64,000 nucleotides of DNA, taken from contig CACHTQ010000001.1 in assembly GCA_902582845.1 (NCBI GenBank), forward strand, positions 151,952 to 215,951, given 5' to 3'. Made by a program: the position numbers and the translations under genes. This document shows positions 42,113-51,538 of this stretch, one piece after another. Source of the DNA: an uncultured Pelagibacteraceae bacterium (GTDB lineage: Bacteria > Pseudomonadota > Alphaproteobacteria > Pelagibacterales > Pelagibacteraceae). Numbering within the stretch: position 1 is the first letter of the stretch; each line of letters starts with the position of its first letter. The notes under the pieces were generated by a model. That model searched no databases. It had not been told where the DNA came from and was given only the letters and a program-made list of their open reading frames with translations.

Positions 42113-44038
42113 ATGTTAACTCAGATAGTAACTTTTCTTATTTTCTTCGCTGTAATCGGCTGTATTCTTTATGGAAGAAGATTAATAAGGACTGAAAAAG
42201 TAGATGCTGTATTTGGAAATCCAGAGAGAGCACTGGGGGGTACTCACTGGGTAATTGTTGGAAGTAGTTTTTTACTTTTAATTTGGCTCTATTATTCATG
42301 GGATATTGCTAAAGGATTTTATCCGAAATCCGCTAATGAGCTATGCCAAGTTGCAAAAGTTAATGACTCTCTACTTGGATTAAAATATCAATTTCCAATA
42401 GAAGAAAGAGAATTCAAAAGTACATCACAAATTAAAAAAGAGAATAAAAATTTAAAATTAATTCAAAATGAGATCCAAAATTCTGAAGAGCTAAATAGTC
42501 AACAAAAAACAATACTAATTAGTTATATAAGTAAAACAAATCAACTAATCCCATTACTTACAAATGAAGATTTGCTTGAGAATGAAACTCGACAAAAAAT
42601 AGATGATATCACTGGAAAAATTAATCTATTAACTGAAAATTTCCAAAAACCTGATTATCCATTTGAAACTGAACAAGAACTTAATGAAAGACTAAAAGCA
42701 GTGGAAGAAGAAGGTGGTTGGGGTATAACTAAAGTAGATGCTGGTTCAGGCTCTATTGAAAATACATTAGAGGTACCTTTGGTTCCTGCAACATATAGAG
42801 GTTTAAAATTTCACACCGCAGCTCAAGAATTAAATTTAATAAGTGAAGAATTTTTCAAGTTAAGAAATCATAACCCTCAATTTAAAAGCAAGATAAAAGA
42901 GCTTAAAGAAGAAATTAAGACTTACAGGAAAGATTTAAGTGATAGTGATGAAGTAGCTTCAACATACGCTAAAAATATTGTTAAGATTGCTAGAAGAATT
43001 GAATTTGCAAGTATCTACCCTCCAAATGCTTTAGATAAAATGCAGGCAGCAATTGTCAAATTTGATAACGCTCAAAAAGAAGAGCAAGGTGGTTTGAGAT
43101 TAATTGATATTTTTTTATTTCCTGCAGGAACTATTGTTGCTAGTGGTCCAAGTTGTTCAGAGCAAGGTTCGGGTAGATGGTTGCCTAAACCATCCGATAC
43201 GTTCAATAAATTCATTTTAATGTCAAAACCAAGTGTGGGTTACAAAGATATTCCTTTATTGTGGATACAAATGGTTGATGTAAGCAAAATGATCGGCTTT
43301 ATTTTGCCAGACTGGATTGCAGATATTTTGCCAGGTGAATATCCTGTTCATAGTAAAGATGGAATAGTTAAACAAAACTTCAAAGGTGGTGTTCTAAAAA
43401 TTGTTACAGGAGATTTTAATTTATTTAAAGTACCTGTTCCCTACGGACATATTTGGGACTCTTTTTTAAGAGTTTTCTTAGGTTTAGTTTTTGGAATATT
43501 GATTGGAGTGCCTTTAGGTTTATTTATGGGTTTAAATAGATTTGCAAAAGGTTTTTTTGATCCTTTAATTGAGCTTTATAGACCTGTTCCTCCCCTTGCT
43601 TGGGCTCCACTTATAATTTCAGTGTTAGGAATTGATAATACTGGAAAAGTATTTTTATTGTTCATGGTCTCGTTATCTATAATGATTATTTCTGCAAGAG
43701 CAGGTGCATCAGGAACTCAATTATCAAAAATTCATGCAGCTCACTCTTTAGGGGCATCTAAAAGACAAATATTAAGACATGTAATTTTTCCAAATTCATT
43801 ACCAGAAATACTCACGGGTATAAGAGTAGCAGTAGGTATGTGTTGGGGGACATTGGTGGCGGCAGAATTTTTAGCAGGTACTACTGGTATTGGCTTTGTA
43901 GAAAATGTAGCTAAAAAATATTTTCAATATGAAGTAATTTGGATAACAATTTTTATTATGGGGATGTTAGGTCTTTTGTTTGATATTACTTTAAGAAAAA
44001 TAATTGATAAGACAATTCCTTGGAGAGGAAAAGGATAA
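42113..44038 (+). CDS. tauC: Taurine-type ABC permease with a large extra domain
   Basis: A 641-residue protein; normal TauC/SsuC is about 250-280. The last 200 residues are a normal permease with V-P-L-G-L-F-M-G-L-N, P-V-P-P-L-A-W-A-P-L and the EAA loop A-A-H-S-L-G-A-S-K-R. Before it are two N-terminal helices (about 5-20 and 45-63) and a soluble stretch of about 350 residues with Lys/Glu-rich helices likely to form coiled coil (about 95-310). By topology this part is probably periplasmic. It may dock the binding protein or extend the gate; this is inferred. The gene follows tauB without a gap. Confidence 0.85.
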   Translation: MLTQIVTFLIFFAVIGCILYGRRLIRTEKVDAVFGNPERALGGTHWVIVGSSFLLLIWLYYSWDIAKGFYPKSANELCQVAKVNDSLLGLKYQFPIEEREFKSTSQIKKENKNLKLIQNEIQNSEELNSQQKTILISYISKTNQLIPLLTNEDLLENETRQKIDDITGKINLLTENFQKPDYPFETEQELNERLKAVEEEGGWGITKVDAGSGSIENTLEVPLVPATYRGLKFHTAAQELNLISEEFFKLRNHNPQFKSKIKELKEEIKTYRKDLSDSDEVASTYAKNIVKIARRIEFASIYPPNALDKMQAAIVKFDNAQKEEQGGLRLIDIFLFPAGTIVASGPSCSEQGSGRWLPKPSDTFNKFILMSKPSVGYKDIPLLWIQMVDVSKMIGFILPDWIADILPGEYPVHSKDGIVKQNFKGGVLKIVTGDFNLFKVPVPYGHIWDSFLRVFLGLVFGILIGVPLGLFMGLNRFAKGFFDPLIELYRPVPPLAWAPLIISVLGIDNTGKVFLLFMVSLSIMIISARAGASGTQLSKIHAAHSLGASKRQILRHVIFPNSLPEILTGIRVAVGMCWGTLVAAEFLAGTTGIGFVENVAKKYFQYEVIWITIFIMGMLGLLFDITLRKIIDKTIPWRGKG

Positions 44039-45052
44039 TTATATTTCCTTTTTTTTCCAGGTGTCTGGGGTTAAATCATTTATAATTTCAAGATTGATGT
44101 TGTAATCAAATTTTTTTGTTCCCCTTTTTTTTATATAATCAAAAGTTTTTACAATTCCATCTCTCAAAGAAGTTTTTGTTTTATAGTTTAATAATTTTCT
44201 AGCTTTATCGGCTGAACATAAAGCATGCTTAACCTCTCGAGGTCTGTCTTTTTTATAAATTGGCTCTGAATTAAATCCTGAAATATTTGAACAAATCTCA
44301 GCTACTTTATTTACTGTTACGAATTCTTCATCTGGACCAATATTAATTATCTCTCTGTGTAAATTTTTTTGATCCATCATTGGAATCAAGCAACTGATAC
44401 AATCGTCAATATAAGAAAAACATCTTCTTTGTTCACCATCTCCATATATGATTGGTGCTTTTTTTTGTAGCATTCTATTTAACATTATTGAAACTACGTT
44501 GCGAAATGGGTCATCATATCTTTGTCTTGGTCCAATTATGTTATGTGGAACAGCAATTACATACTCAATATTATTTAACTCACATAAATTTTCTAAAACT
44601 TTTTCAGAAGCAACTTTAGAAATTGCATATGGGTCTATAGGATTAGGTTCCATATCTTCAGTAAAGGGTGTTTTTGAATTACCATATCTCGCCATTGATG
44701 AGCAATAAACTATTCTTTTAACTTTATTATTTATGGCTGCAGTGAATATAGAGACTGATGCTAAATAATTATTTTTTGTAATTTCATAAGGGGAGAAAAC
44801 AGATAATCCCTCATGCGCAGTTGCAGCACAATGATAAACAATATCAACACCTTTCATAACTTTTTGTATTTTTGGTAAATCACAACAATCTAATTTATGA
44901 AATTCAGTTCCATTAATTATATTATCTTTGTATCCACCCATCATATTGTCAATTCCTACGACTTTATGACCGAGGTTATGTAATTTTTCTACTAAATGTG
45001 ATCCTAAAAAACCAGCAGCTCCAGTAATAAGAATTTTATACTTTGAGTTCAT
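44039..45052 (-). CDS. NAD-dependent sugar epimerase/dehydratase
   Basis: A 337-residue extended SDR: I-L-I-T-G-A-A-G-F-L-G-S-H-L at the start, Y-H-C-A-A-T-A-H near residue 72, S-S-M-A-R-Y-G near 118, and Y-A-I-S-K with the catalytic Tyr and Lys. The N-terminus and the H-N-I-I-G-P-R-Q segment resemble UDP-glucose/UDP-GlcNAc 4-epimerases. It converges on tauC with zero gap and is followed by a GT17 gene in the same direction, so a surface-sugar role is likely. Confidence 0.83.
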   Translation of the reverse strand: MNSKYKILITGAAGFLGSHLVEKLHNLGHKVVGIDNMMGGYKDNIINGTEFHKLDCCDLPKIQKVMKGVDIVYHCAATAHEGLSVFSPYEITKNNYLASVSIFTAAINNKVKRIVYCSSMARYGNSKTPFTEDMEPNPIDPYAISKVASEKVLENLCELNNIEYVIAVPHNIIGPRQRYDDPFRNVVSIMLNRMLQKKAPIIYGDGEQRRCFSYIDDCISCLIPMMDQKNLHREIINIGPDEEFVTVNKVAEICSNISGFNSEPIYKKDRPREVKHALCSADKARKLLNYKTKTSLRDGIVKTFDYIKKRGTKKFDYNINLEIINDLTPDTWKKKEI

Positions 45053-45100
45053 ACTGTGCTTATACTTTTTTTAAAATTATAATCAAATTTAAGATAAGAT

Positions 45101-46003
45101 TTAAGGTCTTAAATCTAAAAATTCTTCGTATTTTTTCCAATTTACTTTTATAAATTCAGGTAATTCATCTAAAGAAATTACTTTTAATTTAAATTCACTT
45201 CCATATTTTGATTTTTTACTATCTACAATATGGTCGTGGTCTATAACTCTTCTTTCAATCAAATCTTTTATTGTTTGAGGGTTTTTATTTGAAGCTCTAT
45301 ATTCATCGTGATGTTCAGCATCTAATTCTTTTTTATGTATTTCTTCTGGTGAAATTATTCTGGTAAAATGCCATCCACCATTTTTAACAATTTTGAGTTG
45401 AATATACTTATCTTTTTTAAAGAGTGTATCTAATCTATAAAAATTATATTTCTTTGGCTTAACCTGTCTAAGCCATTCAAAGTTAGTAAGCCTCTTTTTC
45501 CTAACCGCCTTAGTACCATACCAATATATACGGTCAAACAACAAATTAAATTTATAATAAAATAACTTTTGTTCAAAAATAACAATATCATTAGTATCTT
45601 TTATTTGATCAAAATTTTCCATGTTTGGTATTTCGTCATTATCACTATAAAAAATAAAATCATTTGGATCAGCAACATTGTTCACTGCATTCATTAAAGT
45701 ATTTCTTTGAGAGGCAATTCTTTTTATTGCATTATGTCTATAATCCTCGGGTTCCTCAATTTTCTTTTCTTTATCTAGTCTGTAAATTAGGCCATCGGGC
45801 TCTTTGTCATTAACGACGTAAATTATTTTATCTTTAAATTCAGAAAAGTTATTAATATTAAAATTTAATTTTTTTTTTCTTCCAGAATGAGAATATTTAC
45901 TCTCACATATTATGAATTTATCAAAATATTTATTTAAAATATTTAGTCGTGCATTTAGAATTAAATCTTCATCATAATACAAACTACAATCATAAAGTTT
46001 CAT
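45101..46003 (-). CDS. GT17-family glycosyltransferase
   Basis: A 300-residue protein from the ATG at 46003; it begins M-K-L-Y-D-C-S-L-Y-Y-D-E-D, the GT17 start, so the longer frame is not used. It has F-I-I-C-E-S-K-Y-S-H-S-G-R-K-K near residue 32, R-N-T-L-M-N-A and the metal motif F-Y-S-D-N-D-E-I-P near 120. GT17 is the beta-1,4-GlcNAc transferase (MGAT3) family in animals; bacterial members decorate surface glycans. Acceptor unknown. Confidence 0.85.
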   Translation of the reverse strand: MKLYDCSLYYDEDLILNARLNILNKYFDKFIICESKYSHSGRKKKLNFNINNFSEFKDKIIYVVNDKEPDGLIYRLDKEKKIEEPEDYRHNAIKRIASQRNTLMNAVNNVADPNDFIFYSDNDEIPNMENFDQIKDTNDIVIFEQKLFYYKFNLLFDRIYWYGTKAVRKKRLTNFEWLRQVKPKKYNFYRLDTLFKKDKYIQLKIVKNGGWHFTRIISPEEIHKKELDAEHHDEYRASNKNPQTIKDLIERRVIDHDHIVDSKKSKYGSEFKLKVISLDELPEFIKVNWKKYEEFLDLRP

Positions 46004-46063
46004 AATAATTATTTGATTAATATTATTCCTATTGTAAAAGTAAGTTACATTATATTTAGATTT

Positions 46064-47074
46064 ATGAAACATATAAATAAAAAGTTATATAATTTAATAA
46101 AAGAAATCTTCATTAAACATAAGTTAAGTTCTGAGCATGCAGAAATATCAGCAAAAGCAATTATAAATGCTGAGTTTGTTGGGGCATATGGCCATGGATT
46201 ATCAAGACTGAAAATGTACTGTGATAGAATTAAAAAAAAAGTAATTAATCCAAAACCCAAAATAAAAATTAAAAAGATATCTCAGTCGATTTCTCAAATA
46301 GATGCTGATAATAGCATTGGTTTTGTCTCGGCAGATATAGCGATAAAAAGAGCAATTAAAAACGCAAAAAAAACTGGAATAGGTTTGGTGGCAGTGAAAA
46401 ATAGCGGACATTTTGGTTTATCTGGTTATTACGCAGAACAAGCTGTTAAAAAAAACTTAGTTACAATGATTTATACAAATGCCCCGCCTGCCGTTGCCCC
46501 ATATGGGGCTCGTAAAAGTTTATTTGGAACCAATCCGATATGTTTTGGAACGCCTACTTATTCAAAAGTACCTTTTATCTTAGACACATCAATTTCAATG
46601 ATCAACAGAGGAAAGATTAGATTTGCCTCAAAAAATAATATGAAATTACCAAGTGGTGTAGCACTAGACAAATTTGGTAAACCAACAACTAATGCGAATA
46701 AAGCTCTTAAAGGTGTCCAATTGCCAATTGCGGGATTTAGAGGTTCTGGATTAGCGTGGATGGTTGATATATTAAGTGGTGTTTTAACAGGCGGTAATCA
46801 CGCTGGCAGAGTTAAAGATCCTTTTGAAGATTTTAGTGGACCACAAAATATTGGACATTTATTCATCACATTTAAAACAAATTTGTTTGTAAAAGATTAT
46901 AACAACAGAATTAAAGACAATATTAAAAAAGTTAAACGATTACCTAAAGTTAAAGGGGTAAAAGAAATAATGTATCCAGGACAAAATAAATATAAAAGAT
47001 ACAAAATGAATTTAAATAAAGAAATTAAAATTTCTAAAATTATCAAAGAAGAATTAGAAATACTAAAAAAGTAG
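46064..47074 (+). CDS. Ldh2-family (malate/lactate/sulfolactate) dehydrogenase
   Basis: A 336-residue NAD(P)-dependent dehydrogenase from the ATG at 46064; the longer frame adds 17 unrelated residues. It has G-A-Y-G-H-G-L-S-R-L near residue 37, K-N-S-G-H-F-G-L-S-G-Y-Y near 109 with the catalytic histidine, and G-A-R-K-S-L-F-G-T-N-P. The family oxidises malate, lactate, ureidoglycolate or (R)-sulfolactate (ComC). Its neighbours are a phosphotransacetylase and a HisD-family enzyme, which would fit sulfolactate in a sulfonate pathway, but substrate cannot be read directly. Confidence 0.85.
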   Translation: MKHINKKLYNLIKEIFIKHKLSSEHAEISAKAIINAEFVGAYGHGLSRLKMYCDRIKKKVINPKPKIKIKKISQSISQIDADNSIGFVSADIAIKRAIKNAKKTGIGLVAVKNSGHFGLSGYYAEQAVKKNLVTMIYTNAPPAVAPYGARKSLFGTNPICFGTPTYSKVPFILDTSISMINRGKIRFASKNNMKLPSGVALDKFGKPTTNANKALKGVQLPIAGFRGSGLAWMVDILSGVLTGGNHAGRVKDPFEDFSGPQNIGHLFITFKTNLFVKDYNNRIKDNIKKVKRLPKVKGVKEIMYPGQNKYKRYKMNLNKEIKISKIIKEELEILKK

Positions 47075-47076
47075 TT

Positions 47077-47988
47077 ATGCTTTCAAATAAAGAAATTGTT
47101 GTTCCTAATAATCTATTGAATGCAGCAATTAAAAATAAAGGAGTAAAAGCTGGTATCGTTAATGCAGGAAAACCATTGCCAATGTTATCTGTTCAGGATG
47201 CAGTCAAAGAAAATTTAATTATTCCAATTTTTATAGGAGACGAAAAAGAAATTATTAAATGTGCTGAAGATATTAAGTGGGATATTTCAAAATATGAAAT
47301 AATAAATGAACCAGTTGAAAATAATACAGCGGGTATAGCTGCAAAACTTGCTAGTGAGGGAAAAATTAAAATTATAGTCAAAGGTCACATCCATACAGAT
47401 ATCTTGATGAAAGAAGTTTTAAAAAGAGAATACAACTTATTGGGCAAAACAAGACTAAGTCATATATGGCACATGACTTTAGAAAAAGATGATAAACCTT
47501 TAATAATTACAGATGGCGCTTTAAATGTTTTGCCAAATGTAAAAACCAAAATGCATATCTTAAAAAACGTGATTAATTTTTCTCACAGAATTGGAATTGA
47601 AAGACCAAAAATTGCAGTGTTATCTGCAACAGAGGAAGTTTTAGACAGTGTTCCAAGTTCAAAAGAAGCTGAAGAAATTACAAACCTTGCAAAGAAAGAA
47701 AATTTAAATGCAGATGTATTTGGACCTTTGGCTTTTGATAATAGTATTTCAAAAAAATCGGCAAATATTAAAGGTATTAAAAATGATGTTGCAGGAATTG
47801 CAGATGTTTTGTTGGTACCTAGTGTTGAGACAGGTAATGCATTAGTGAAGATGTTGATCTATTTTAGCGGCGCATGTGCTGCTGGAGTAGTTGTAGGTGG
47901 TAAAGTACCTGTAGTGATAACTAGTCGTTCAGATGAAGCACCTGCTAGATTAGCTTCGATTGCTGCAGCTGTAGTTGCATTAGATTAA
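47077..47988 (+). CDS. Phosphate acetyl/butyryltransferase
   Basis: A 303-residue Pta/Ptb-family enzyme lacking the N-terminal domain of long Pta proteins. It has P-I-F-I-G-D-E near residue 51, V-K-G-H-I-H-T-D near 107, and the C-terminal V-L-L-V-P-S-V-E-T-G-N-A-L-V-K and G-G-K-V-P-V-V-I-T-S-R-S-D segments. It can interconvert acetyl-phosphate and acetyl-CoA. In taurine or sulfolactate breakdown this is the step after Xsc. It starts two bases after the Ldh2 gene and ends 61 bp before the HisD-family gene. Confidence 0.86.
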   Translation: MLSNKEIVVPNNLLNAAIKNKGVKAGIVNAGKPLPMLSVQDAVKENLIIPIFIGDEKEIIKCAEDIKWDISKYEIINEPVENNTAGIAAKLASEGKIKIIVKGHIHTDILMKEVLKREYNLLGKTRLSHIWHMTLEKDDKPLIITDGALNVLPNVKTKMHILKNVINFSHRIGIERPKIAVLSATEEVLDSVPSSKEAEEITNLAKKENLNADVFGPLAFDNSISKKSANIKGIKNDVAGIADVLLVPSVETGNALVKMLIYFSGACAAGVVVGGKVPVVITSRSDEAPARLASIAAAVVALD

Positions 47989-48049
47989 ATGTTTGATTGC
48001 ATTAAAATTATATTTGTCTTAAATAGCTACCAATTATAGAAGTTTATTA

Positions 48050-49336
48050 ATGGCAATTACTTATTTAAAAAAATCTCCAAAAACATCGTCAACTGACGAC
48101 AATAAGACAACTGGAATAGTTCAAGATTTACTAAAGAATATCGAAACAACAAAAGAACAAGGTTGCATCGATTTAACTGAAAAATTCGATAAGTATGATG
48201 GAGATATTATAGTATCAAAAGACAAAATTGAGGAAATTAAAAAAACTTTAGATCAAAAAACCAAAGATGATATTCAGTTCTCATTTGATCGAGTTAGAAA
48301 ATTTGCTGAAGCACAATTAAAAAATTATGGGCAAGACTTTGAAGTAGAGCTTTCTGATGGTTTGTATGCGGGTCAAAAATTAGTACCTATAAATACAGCG
48401 GGTTGCTACATTCCAGGCGGAAGATATGCTCACATTGCATCCGCTGTAATGAGTGTAACTACTGCAAAAGTTGCTGGTGTTAAAAATATTATTGCATGCA
48501 GTCCTCCTAAAGAAGGTGTTGGTGCCCACCCTACTATTGTATATACGGCTGATCTTTGCGGTGCAGATGTTATTTTAAATCTAGGAGGAGTTCCTGCAAT
48601 TGCAGCGATGACTAATGGATTGTTTAAAAATCCTCCTGCAGATATTATAGTTGGCCCAGGAAATCAATTTGTAGCCGAGGCTAAAAGAATTTTGTATGGA
48701 AGAGTTGGTATTGATTTATTTGCGGGACCAACTGAAATAGGAATTATAGCAGATGCAAAAGCTGATCCAGAAATTGTTGCTGTAGATTTAGTAGGACAAG
48801 CGGAACATGGATATAACTCACCATGTTGGCTTTATACAACTAGTAAAGAATTAGCTGAAAAAGTTATGAAAAGAGTTCCAGAATTAATTGCGGAACTACC
48901 AGAAGTTCCAAGAACAAGTGCTGAAGCAGCCTGGAGAGACTATGGTGAAGTAATTCTTTGTGACACTAATGAAGAAATAGTTAAAATTAGCGATGAATAT
49001 GCACCTGAACATTTAGAAGTACAGACTGAAAACTTAAAATGGTTTCATGAAAGATTAACAAATTATGGATCATTGTTTGTTGGTGAAGAAACAACAGTTG
49101 CATATGGTGATAAATGTTCCGGAACAAATCATATTTTGCCAACTAAAGGGGCAGGAAGATATACAGGTGGGTTGTTTGTTGGAAAATTTATTAAAACATT
49201 GAGTTTTCAAAGAATGACTAAAGAGTCTACTGAATTAGTTGGTGCTGCTGCAGCTAGAATTTCTAGATACGAAGGAATGGAAGCTCATGCAAGGACAGGT
49301 GATGTAAGACTGAAAAAATATGGTTATTCTAATTAA
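48050..49336 (+). CDS. Histidinol dehydrogenase-family enzyme (HisD or sulfopropanediol dehydrogenase HpsN)
   Basis: A 428-residue HisD-fold enzyme. It keeps the zinc and catalytic sites: G-Q-A-E-H-G, Y-A-P-E-H-L-E-V-Q (Glu-His pair), G-D-K-C-S-G-T-N-H-I-L-P-T and E-A-H-A-R. However the end reads H-A-R-T-G-D-V-R-L-K-K-Y-G, and R-Y-T-G-G-L-F-V-G-K-F replaces the usual HisD segment; I associate these with sulfopropanediol 3-dehydrogenase (HpsN) rather than HisD. No his-operon genes flank it; Ldh2 and Pta do. I favour a DHPS role with moderate confidence; histidine synthesis remains possible. Confidence 0.8.
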   Translation: MAITYLKKSPKTSSTDDNKTTGIVQDLLKNIETTKEQGCIDLTEKFDKYDGDIIVSKDKIEEIKKTLDQKTKDDIQFSFDRVRKFAEAQLKNYGQDFEVELSDGLYAGQKLVPINTAGCYIPGGRYAHIASAVMSVTTAKVAGVKNIIACSPPKEGVGAHPTIVYTADLCGADVILNLGGVPAIAAMTNGLFKNPPADIIVGPGNQFVAEAKRILYGRVGIDLFAGPTEIGIIADAKADPEIVAVDLVGQAEHGYNSPCWLYTTSKELAEKVMKRVPELIAELPEVPRTSAEAAWRDYGEVILCDTNEEIVKISDEYAPEHLEVQTENLKWFHERLTNYGSLFVGEETTVAYGDKCSGTNHILPTKGAGRYTGGLFVGKFIKTLSFQRMTKESTELVGAAAARISRYEGMEAHARTGDVRLKKYGYSN

Positions 49337-49827
49337 TTTTCTGGAATAAATATTAAACACAATCCGTTATTACAAAATCTTTTACCAGTAGCAGTAGGCC
49401 CGTCTAAAAAAACATGGCCATGATGTGCACCACAATTTGCGCAATGATATTCAATTCTTTTCATGCCAAAGGAATAATCAATCTTAGTTTTAAAAGCACC
49501 TGGTAAAGCCTCAGAAAAAGAAGGCCAACCAGTTCCACTATCAAACTTTGACTTTGATGAAAATAATTTTGCACCACAGTTCGCACAATGATAAAAGCCA
49601 TCTCTTTTTTCTTGAAGTAATTCACTTGTAAACGGCCTTTCGGTACCCTCATTGAACATTATATCTTTTTGGGCTTTAGTGAGATCAGGATTTATAATTT
49701 TTTTTGTCGCTGATCTTAACATTTGATAAGGTAATGATACAAAAAGTATGGAGAGTCCCAACAATTTTAAAATTTTTCTTCTTAAAAGCATATTCATCAG
49801 ATTAATTTGAAATTGAGATTTTAACAT
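49333..49827 (-). CDS. msrB: Exported peptide-methionine (R)-S-oxide reductase
   Basis: An MsrB of up to 164 residues. It has the two zinc pairs C-A-N-C (near 83 and 129), G-T-G-W-P-S-F, H-C-A-N-C-G-A-H-H-G-H-V-F and the catalytic Cys in G-K-R-F-C-N-N. The N-terminus holds L-L-R-R-K-I-L-K-L-L-G-L-S-I-L-F, a signal or Tat-like anchor; this fits a start at the internal ATG 49797 or 49791 better than the longest ATG. It repairs oxidised methionine in periplasmic proteins. It overlaps the HisD-family gene tail to tail. Confidence 0.88.
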   Translation of the reverse strand: MLKSQFQINLMNMLLRRKILKLLGLSILFVSLPYQMLRSATKKIINPDLTKAQKDIMFNEGTERPFTSELLQEKRDGFYHCANCGAKLFSSKSKFDSGTGWPSFSEALPGAFKTKIDYSFGMKRIEYHCANCGAHHGHVFLDGPTATGKRFCNNGLCLIFIPEN

Positions 49828-49859
49828 GCGTTATAATTGTCACCCAAAAATATATTTGG

Positions 49860-50474
49860 CTAAAGAAAATATGCCGTTTCTTTTATTATATAAATTGTGA
49901 GCAAAGACATAAAGCTGACAATGAATCCGTTAATATATTTCCATATTTTTTCACTCTGAGCATACCTTGAAAAATATACCGACAAATAACCCAGTAAAAA
50001 GAAAAATATAAACGAAGCTATAGATGCACCAATGCCAAAGTAAATTTTTTCATCAATTAAAAAATTTTTAGAAAAATTTCCTAAAAAGAAAACTGTATCA
50101 GAATAAACATGTGCATTTAGGTAGGTGAAACCAAGTGTCTTTAATATAATCTTAGCACTAGTAGTCTCTTTTTTTTTAATATTGAAATTAACACTAACAC
50201 TAAAAGATTTGATTTTTGAATATATGAAATAGATTAAAAAAATTATTAAACAGATGTTTAAAGTTAGCTCTACAAATATATTAAAATATTGATGAAAAAA
50301 GTGGAATAAAAGAATGCCTGAAAATATTAGAATTAAGTCAGAACAGGAACAAATTAAACATACTAAAAAAACATACTGTTTTTTAAGCCCTTGTTCTATT
50401 ACAAAGATATTTTGAGCACCAATCGCTAGGATTAAACTAAGCCCGGTAATAAAACCTAATACCAGGTATTCCAT
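49860..50474 (-). CDS. LysE/ArgO-family amino acid exporter
   Basis: A 204-residue membrane protein with about six helices. It has the family start G-F-I-T-G-L-S-L-I-L-A-I-G-A-Q-N-I-F-V-style segment with E-Q-G-L near residue 28, and the T-L-G-F-T-Y-L-N-A-H-V-Y-S-D-T-V region near 113 where the family has N-P-x-x-x-x-D. It probably exports a basic amino acid. The VOC gene is just upstream in the same direction (11 bp). Confidence 0.85.
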   Translation of the reverse strand: MEYLVLGFITGLSLILAIGAQNIFVIEQGLKKQYVFLVCLICSCSDLILIFSGILLFHFFHQYFNIFVELTLNICLIIFLIYFIYSKIKSFSVSVNFNIKKKETTSAKIILKTLGFTYLNAHVYSDTVFFLGNFSKNFLIDEKIYFGIGASIASFIFFFLLGYLSVYFSRYAQSEKIWKYINGFIVSFMSLLTIYIIKETAYFL

Positions 50475-50485
50475 CTAAACTAAAA

Positions 50486-50896
50486 TTATTCTGGATTAGC
50501 TGTTAAAGTTTTAATCTCTAGAATATTTTCGTTAGGGTCTTTTACAAAAAATGTTTCTTGCTCGTATTTCGTTCCTTTAAATCTTAGATAAGGTTCATCA
50601 TAATACTTTGCACCTTTTTCTTTCAATCTATTTTTTAAAGTATCAAAATCTTTCCTTGATAAATGAACTCCAAAATGTGGAACAGAAACGTTACCCATAT
50701 CTACATCGTGTCTTTCGTTATCTAGTTTGTGCTCACTTGCATGGAGAGTTAATTCATTTCCCCAAAAGTCAACATCGGCCCACTCTTGTGCTGAATTATC
50801 AAGTCGGCAACCCAAAGTTTCACTATAAAACTTTTTTGCTGTTTCTAGATCTCCGCATGGGATTGCTAGATGAAAACAATTAGTATTTTTGTACAT
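50486..50896 (-). CDS. VOC-superfamily (glyoxalase-like) protein
   Basis: A 136-residue protein with two beta-alpha-beta-beta-beta units: F-H-L-A-I-P-C-G-D-L-E-T-A-K-K-F-Y near the start and F-G-V-H-L-S-R-K near 75, closing with F-V-K-D-P-N-E-N-I-L-E-I-K. Possible metal ligands are His9, His77 and the late Glu. A strong ribosome site (GGAG) precedes the ATG. Substrate unknown; a dioxygenase-like or lyase role is possible. Confidence 0.8.
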   Translation of the reverse strand: MYKNTNCFHLAIPCGDLETAKKFYSETLGCRLDNSAQEWADVDFWGNELTLHASEHKLDNERHDVDMGNVSVPHFGVHLSRKDFDTLKNRLKEKGAKYYDEPYLRFKGTKYEQETFFVKDPNENILEIKTLTANPE

Positions 50897-50968
50897 TATT
50901 TCTCCTTTAAATACTGTTTAAAAACACTATATAGACATTAATTATTTTTATCAAGCTGACAAAATTAT

Positions 50969-51538
50969 ATGACGGATTTTTTACAATCTATAATAGACAG
51001 AGATCCTGCGGCAAAATCTAAGTTAAGTCTTATCTTAACTTACCCAGGGGTTAAGGCTATTTTTTTTCATAAAATTGCAAATTTTTTTGCAATTGCAAAA
51101 TTTGATTTAGTTGCAAGAATCATTTCTCAATTTTCAAGATTTTTAACAGGAATAGAAATTCATCCAAAGGCAAAGATTGGAAAAAATTTATTTATTGATC
51201 ACGGTATGGGAGTTGTTATCGGTGAGACATCTGAGATTGGAAACAATGTTACTATTTATCATAATGTTACATTAGGTGGAATTGCTCCAAGTATAAACAC
51301 CAATGATCAAAGAAATACTAAAAGACATCCAACTTTAGAAGATAATGTTGTTGTTGGATCTGGTGCTCAAATTTTAGGACCAGTAACAATAGGTAAAAAT
51401 TCCTTGATCGGTGCAAATGCAGTGGTTACTAAAAATGTTCCTGAGAAATCAATAATGGTAGGAATTCCAGCAACAAGAACTGGTGATGCTACAAAAGGAT
51501 TTCAACCTTATGCTGTTACTGATAAAGATAAAAATTAA
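50969..51538 (+). CDS. cysE: Serine O-acetyltransferase
   Basis: A 189-residue left-handed beta-helix acetyltransferase of the short (EpsC-like) SAT group. It has [10 protein letters not shown] near residue 61, [13 protein letters not shown] near 74 with the catalytic histidine, and Y-H-N-V-T-L-G-G. It makes O-acetylserine for cysteine synthesis. It overlaps cysK by one base (TAATG). Confidence 0.92.
   Translation: MTDFLQSIIDRDPAAKSKLSLILTYPGVKAIFFHKIANFFAIAKFDLVARIISQFSRFLTGIEIHPKAKIGKNLFIDHGMGVVIGETSEIGNNVTIYHNVTLGGIAPSINTNDQRNTKRHPTLEDNVVVGSGAQILGPVTIGKNSLIGANAVVTKNVPEKSIMVGIPATRTGDATKGFQPYAVTDKDKN

Noticed and set aside
48050..49336. Calling the HisD-family gene hisD for histidine synthesis
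   Set aside because: No his genes flank it, and the C-terminal region differs from classic HisD; left open between HisD and HpsN.
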